64,000 bases of DNA from Actinoplanes palleronii. GTDB taxonomy: Bacteria; Actinomycetota; Actinomycetes; Mycobacteriales; Micromonosporaceae. Numbering within the stretch: the stretch's first letter is position 1; each line of letters opens with the position of its first letter. The stretch covers positions 21,856 through 85,855 of the forward strand of contig NZ_BOMS01000134.1 of NCBI RefSeq assembly GCF_016862315.1, read 5' to 3'. A model generated the notes under the pieces. That model did no database searches. It saw only the letters and a program-made list of their open reading frames with translations, and was not told where the DNA came from. This document shows, piece by piece, positions 60,509 through 64,000 of the stretch. Both the position numbers and the translations under genes were made by a program.

Positions 60509-61504
60509 TCATCGGGTCGCCGGTTCGAGCAGTGCCAGCGTTCGCCGGCCCGCGTCGAGGCCGGCCCGCAGGCCGACCGGCATCGGCAGGTTCGGGCCGG
60601 CGTGGCCGAACTCGACGTTGCCCAGCACCGGGATGTCCCGGTCACCGAGCACGTCGAGGACGATCTCGGCCAGCGACGGTGACGCGCCTGGCGACTCCAG
60701 TCCGGCGATCTCGCGCGGCACGCCCACCACCATGCCGGAGATCCGGTCGAGGATGCCGGCGTGCCGCAGGACCTGCAGATACGTCCACACGTGCGAGGTG
60801 TGGCCGCCCATCTCCTCCCAGAACAGCACCGCGCCGTCGAACCACTCCAGCGGCACCGCGAACCGGGTCGCCTGCACCAGCGCGAGACGGTTGACCACCC
60901 CGCCGATCAGCCGGCCCTCGGCCTGCCCGGCGCGCCAGCACTCCCACGACGGGCTCGCGGGCAGCGCACCGATCGCCTCGGTGCCGGTCAGCAGCTTCTG
61001 GTACAGCGCCTCGAGCTCCGCCCGGCGTTCCGGCGGCGCGGTCTGCCAGTGCCCGCCGAAGCCGGGCACGGCCATGTCGGCGTGGAACCCGACCAGGCCG
61101 GTGCGGGCGTAGAGCGCCAGGTGCAGCAGGGAGATGTCGCTGTAGCCGAGGATGGGCTTCGGGTCGGCCCGGACCGCGTCGAGGTCGACCAGGTCGAGGT
61201 AGCCGAACGCGGTCATACCGCCGTCCGCCGCGATGATCGCCCGAACCTCAGGGTCACGGAGCAGGCCGTTGAGCTCCGCGGCGATCTCGGCCGGCGTGGC
61301 CGCACTCCACCACCGCTGCCGCCCGACGTCGAGCAGCGGCGCCCGCCGAACCCGAAAACCCCACCTTTTGAGTACGGCCACGGTCTGCTCGACGTGCGGC
61401 TCGTACATCGCCGGCAGCGGCCCGGACAGCGAGGCGATCACCACGAGATCCCCGGGCCGCAGCGCCCGGGGCCGCAGCAGCTGAGGCGAGTCAGAATCGG
61501 TCAC
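60509..61504 (-). CDS. S66 family peptidase (LD-carboxypeptidase / MccF-like)
   Basis: 331-aa serine peptidase of family S66. Nucleophile Ser 122 lies in PILGYSDISLL; AIIAADGGMTAFGYLDLVD precedes it; VLFWEEMGGHTSHVWTYLQ and VEFGHAGPNLPMPVG supply the Glu and His region. The family covers cytoplasmic LD-carboxypeptidases of murein recycling and MccF-type enzymes that inactivate microcin C-like antibiotics; the sequence alone does not decide between them. The start is GTG at 61504. Confidence 0.88.
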   Translation of the reverse strand: MTDSDSPQLLRPRALRPGDLVVIASLSGPLPAMYEPHVEQTVAVLKRWGFRVRRAPLLDVGRQRWWSAATPAEIAAELNGLLRDPEVRAIIAADGGMTAFGYLDLVDLDAVRADPKPILGYSDISLLHLALYARTGLVGFHADMAVPGFGGHWQTAPPERRAELEALYQKLLTGTEAIGALPASPSWECWRAGQAEGRLIGGVVNRLALVQATRFAVPLEWFDGAVLFWEEMGGHTSHVWTYLQVLRHAGILDRISGMVVGVPREIAGLESPGASPSLAEIVLDVLGDRDIPVLGNVEFGHAGPNLPMPVGLRAGLDAGRRTLALLEPATR

Positions 61505-61807
61505 CGAAGCATCATCCGCAGACCCGCCCCGACAGGCGACTCATTTACGAACAGCTATGTCGTACAAAATCTTGGTTTTCGTCACCGCATGCCGGTGGAG
61601 ACCAGCGCGGCGGTTCTCGACGCCGTCACCCTGCGCGGCCGGGGGCGCCGGGCTGGCCGCGTAGGGCGAACTGCCGGTGATGGGCCCGCCGCCGGCCGCT
61701 GACAGCGGCACGGCTGGTCGCCTGCTGCTTCGTCCGCCGGGGGCGGACCGGTGAGGTGCGGTCGACTCAGCGGGCCCTCCGTCTCCGGGAAGGCCCGCTC
61801 ATCGAGG
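61505..61807. other. 303-bp gap with a terminator hairpin
   Basis: No gene seen. It holds AGCGGGCC (61769-61776) and GGCCCGCT (61792-61799), a perfect 8-base stem with a 15-base loop, 9 bases beyond the stop of the DUF4360 gene, likely its terminator. Confidence 0.55.
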
Positions 61808-62434
61808 TCAGCAGGAGGACAGGCTGAAGTTGAAGAGGGTGTCGACATCGCCCTCGGTGGTGTTCATCGACATCGTGCTGGTGCCGGTGGAGGAGCCGGC
61901 GTTGACCCGCAACTCCGTATTGACGTTGAGGACGCTCTGTGTGCCGCACCCGGAGTAGGTCAGCACGGGGGCCACGTCCCAGGTCGTCCAGAGGCCGGAC
62001 CAGGGCCCGCTGAACGTCACGTCCTTGCGCTCGGTCGCCGAGGACCCCTGCCAGTAGTAGCTGGTGCGCTGCAGGGCGCTCGCTCCGGACTTCAGGTTCG
62101 CCCGGCCACGGTAGTTGGCCGAGGCGATGGCGATGGTCCAGCCGTCCGGGACGGTCACCAGGACGCCGAGCTGGCAGTTCTTGCGACGGTCGACGATGTC
62201 GGCGTCCCCGCCCGCCGCGGCGACGAAGTCGTTATATCTGACCCGGAACCCGGTGTCGTCGCCGTTGCTGTAGACCGAGGCGGTGCCCGGGGCGCAGCCC
62301 GATCCGCTGGCGGCGATCACCTCGACGGTGATCCTGGCCGCGGCGGCTCCGGTGGCGGCGTGTGCGGGGGTGCCGAGCGGGAGCGCGAGGGCCGTGGCCA
62401 GCGCGGCCGTCAAGACGCGGTTGCTGTTTTTCAT
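61808..62434 (-). CDS. secreted DUF4360 protein
   Basis: 208-aa exported protein: signal peptide ending GTPAHAA, then the DUF4360 pattern GSGCAPGTASV, DRRKNCQLGVLVTVPDG, IAIASANYRGRANL, an isolated Cys in TYSGCGTQSVLNVNTELRV and a final SLSSC. Four conserved Cys suggest two disulfides. Function of the family is unknown. The ATG at 62434 follows GGAAGG. It is divergent from a paralogue at 62810. Confidence 0.85.
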   Translation of the reverse strand: MKNSNRVLTAALATALALPLGTPAHAATGAAAARITVEVIAASGSGCAPGTASVYSNGDDTGFRVRYNDFVAAAGGDADIVDRRKNCQLGVLVTVPDGWTIAIASANYRGRANLKSGASALQRTSYYWQGSSATERKDVTFSGPWSGLWTTWDVAPVLTYSGCGTQSVLNVNTELRVNAGSSTGTSTMSMNTTEGDVDTLFNFSLSSC

Positions 62435-62452
62435 AAAAATCCTTCCGGGCAT

Positions 62453-62809
62453 GGGTTTATCAGGGACGACCGCATTGACTCTTGAGTCATTCCAGAACGG
62501 CTGCCGTCACATCCGCGACAACCGTAGTAGCGCTGATCAGTCATACACAAGCATCAATTTTACATTGATCTATATCGAACTGTGCAGCGTGCGGGGCGGG
62601 TGGCCGACGGCGGGCCGAGATCCCTGCCAAAAGCGTATATATCCGGCAAGATGTCAGCGTGTAAGCGGCTTATGGACGGGTTCATGCCTCGTCGACCTCT
62701 TTCTCGATGGGCATCAAGAACCTCGCCGACCCGGGCGTCGACTATTGACTTACATTGAAGCCAATCAATAGCTTGACTCCGGCCAGCCTCGAACTCGAAG
62801 GGATAAAGA
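62453..62809. other. 357-bp divergent regulatory region between DUF4360 paralogues
   Basis: No gene. Locally AT-rich, with a perfect TGACTC-TT-GAGTCA inverted repeat (62476-62489) close to the minus gene and the sequence TTACATTGA repeated at both ends (about 62562 and 62751), candidates for shared regulator sites. Confidence 0.45.
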
Positions 62810-63460
62810 ATGAAAGATTTGTTAACTCGTGCCGGCCTTGCGCTCGCGGTCCTCACGTCTTCGCTGCTCATGGCATCGCCGGCGTCCGCGGGGCTCATTC
62901 TCACCGACCCGCCGCCCACCGACGAGATCTCCATCCAGCTGGTCGCCATGGCGGGCTCGGGCTGCGCGCCGGGGACCGCCGACGTCGCGATCTCGCCGGA
63001 CCACTCCGCGTTCACCGCGATCTACAGTGCCTACCTGGCGCAGGCCGGCCCCAGCGTCCCGGTCACCGAAAACCGCAAGAACTGCCAGCTCAACGTGCTG
63101 GTCAACGCGCCGTCCGGGTACACCTTCGCGATCGCCAAGGTGGACTACCGGGGATACGGATTCCTGCAGCGCGGCGCGACCGCCCAGCAGCGGGCGAACT
63201 ACTACTTCCAGGGCATGTCGATGGGCAGCTATGCCAACCACCCGATCGCCGCGCCCCTGGACGACAACTGGATCGCCACGGACGAGATCCCGATCGCGTC
63301 GCAGGTCTTCCGCCCCTGTGGCGAGCAGCGCAACCTCAACATCAACACCGAGCTGCGGGTCACCAAGGGCACCTCGACCGACGTCAGCTACCTGACGATG
63401 GACTCCACCGACGGCAGCATCGAGACGATCTACCACTTTTCCTGGATGCGTTGCCACTGA
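62810..63460 (+). CDS. secreted DUF4360 protein (paralogue)
   Basis: 216-aa exported paralogue of the divergent gene: signal peptide ending ASPASAG, then GSGCAPGTADV, TENRKNCQLNVLVNAPSG, IAKVDYRGYGFLQRG, FRPCGEQRNLNINTELRV and a C-terminal FSWMRCH. The Cys positions match the other copy. The ATG at 62810 has AAGGG upstream. Function unknown. Confidence 0.85.
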   Translation: MKDLLTRAGLALAVLTSSLLMASPASAGLILTDPPPTDEISIQLVAMAGSGCAPGTADVAISPDHSAFTAIYSAYLAQAGPSVPVTENRKNCQLNVLVNAPSGYTFAIAKVDYRGYGFLQRGATAQQRANYYFQGMSMGSYANHPIAAPLDDNWIATDEIPIASQVFRPCGEQRNLNINTELRVTKGTSTDVSYLTMDSTDGSIETIYHFSWMRCH

Positions 63461-63744
63461 CCGTGGTGCCGGGACGTCGGGCGGCCTCGGTCCCGAGCGG
63501 GCCTGGCGGCTCGGCGTCCCGGCCGGCAGGGCGCGGGGCAAGGCGAGGTGGACGCTTCGTCAAGCTTGACAGCGACGCGTTCGATGGCGGCGTCGAACTC
63601 GTAGCGCTCATCCGGCTCCATCTCGCCGAGGTGGTACCCGATCTCCTCAACGGCGCTACCGGCCGATCGATCATCCTGGTGCTGGTGGAGGACGGTCTCG
63701 AGGGCGGCGATACTCGCGATCAGTGCTTCCATCACCCGATCCAC
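63430..63744 (-). CDS. small hypothetical protein (104 aa)
   Basis: The N-terminal 65 residues (MDRVMEALIASIAALETVLH, then AVEEIGYHLGEMEPDERYEF) look like a helical conserved domain. The remaining 40 are Arg/Pro-rich low complexity, and the 3' end overlaps the convergent DUF4360 gene by 31 bases, so the true stop may have been lost or the gene truncated. Family not recognised. Confidence 0.5.
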   Translation of the reverse strand: MDRVMEALIASIAALETVLHQHQDDRSAGSAVEEIGYHLGEMEPDERYEFDAAIERVAVKLDEASTSPCPAPCRPGRRAARPARDRGRPTSRHHGQWQRIQEKW

Positions 63745-64000
63745 AGCGTCTCTCCGCTCAGCAGCGGTTAGGGCACCGCAAACTGCCTTATCTCGTAGTG
63801 CGCGATCTGCGGTAGAAGAGTATGCGGGCGGCCTTCCAGAAGTGGCTGGCTCCTCGATTCACCGGATCGGGGGCCGCCCCCTCGAAACCATGGAGGCGTT
63901 CTTGAAGAATCTGACCTGTAGTCGAAGCGAAGCATCCGAAGCGCCAGCGTGGAGCGGTCCCTGCAGTCCACCTGTGCCTCGGGGCTGGGCACACTGAACT
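63745..64000. other. end of window, no gene called
   Basis: Short overlapping frames are open on the minus strand (for example RILQERLHGFEG-like sequence, and another ending IAHYEIRQFAVP), but none has a convincing start or domain. It may hold a gene fragment or the 3' end of a gene outside the window. Confidence 0.35.

Noticed and set aside
1..64000. tRNA, rRNA, phage integrase or plasmid replication genes
   Set aside because: None recognised on either strand.

Overview
The window is very GC-rich DNA with strong G/C preference at third codon positions, many GTG starts, ATGA/GTGA stop-start overlaps, some probably leaderless genes, a GAF/SpoIIE phosphatase, an LLM-class flavin oxidoreductase and a DmdR/IdeR-type iron box. 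This points to a filamentous actinobacterium, most likely Micromonosporaceae (Actinoplanes-like). The placement is inferred from gene style; no rRNA or tRNA lies in the window.

Layout. 0-5.1 kb: hypothetical genes, an SDR, a decayed reading frame, a DUF218 protein and a NACHT ATPase with membrane helices and a RHIM-like N-terminal motif. 5.2-14.3 kb: a TetR regulator divergent from an APC permease, two DUF1989 proteins, a biotin carboxylase of the urea/guanidine type and allophanate hydrolase, best read as a guanidine (or urea) nitrogen-assimilation operon. 14.4-21.6 kb: signalling genes (multi-GAF SpoIIE phosphatase with a CheY-like receiver, GGDEF-EAL), an aldo/keto reductase and a Gly/Ser repeat protein. 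21.7-28.8 kb: flavin monooxygenase/AraC pair and an iron-siderophore ABC importer under an iron box, with a second AraC gene. 29-33.5 kb: secreted Gly-rich repeat protein and three membrane proteins. 33.5-36.1 kb: disturbed accessory DNA with a frameshifted SMI1/KNR4 gene, a duplicated gene fragment and a lower-GC membrane protein. 37-40.7 kb: hypotheticals, AraC, MBL hydrolase and SDR. 40.8-46.5 kb: a six-gene operon that can form the non-phosphorylating L-fucose route (dehydrogenase, lactonase, dehydratase, ketodeoxyfuconate dehydrogenase, FAH hydrolase). 46.6-47.9 kb: a two-gene cassette of unknown function between direct copies of the upstream SDR 3' end. 48-51 kb: HEAT-repeat protein, LLM oxidoreductase, wHTH/membrane pair. 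51.7-59.0 kb: a GH27 glycosidase, ROK regulator and LplB/YtcP-type ABC importer. 59-64 kb: SNase-like protein, frameshifted ORF, S66 peptidase and a divergent pair of secreted DUF4360 paralogues.

The most unusual signals are: a family of three 53-bp palindromes sharing one architecture, two of them between convergent genes and one inside the carboxylase reading frame; the NACHT protein with a RHIM-like motif; the repeat-flanked two-gene cassette at 46.6-47.9 kb; and gene remnants around 33.5-35 kb.

All functions are assigned by reading motifs and context by eye. No database search was run.
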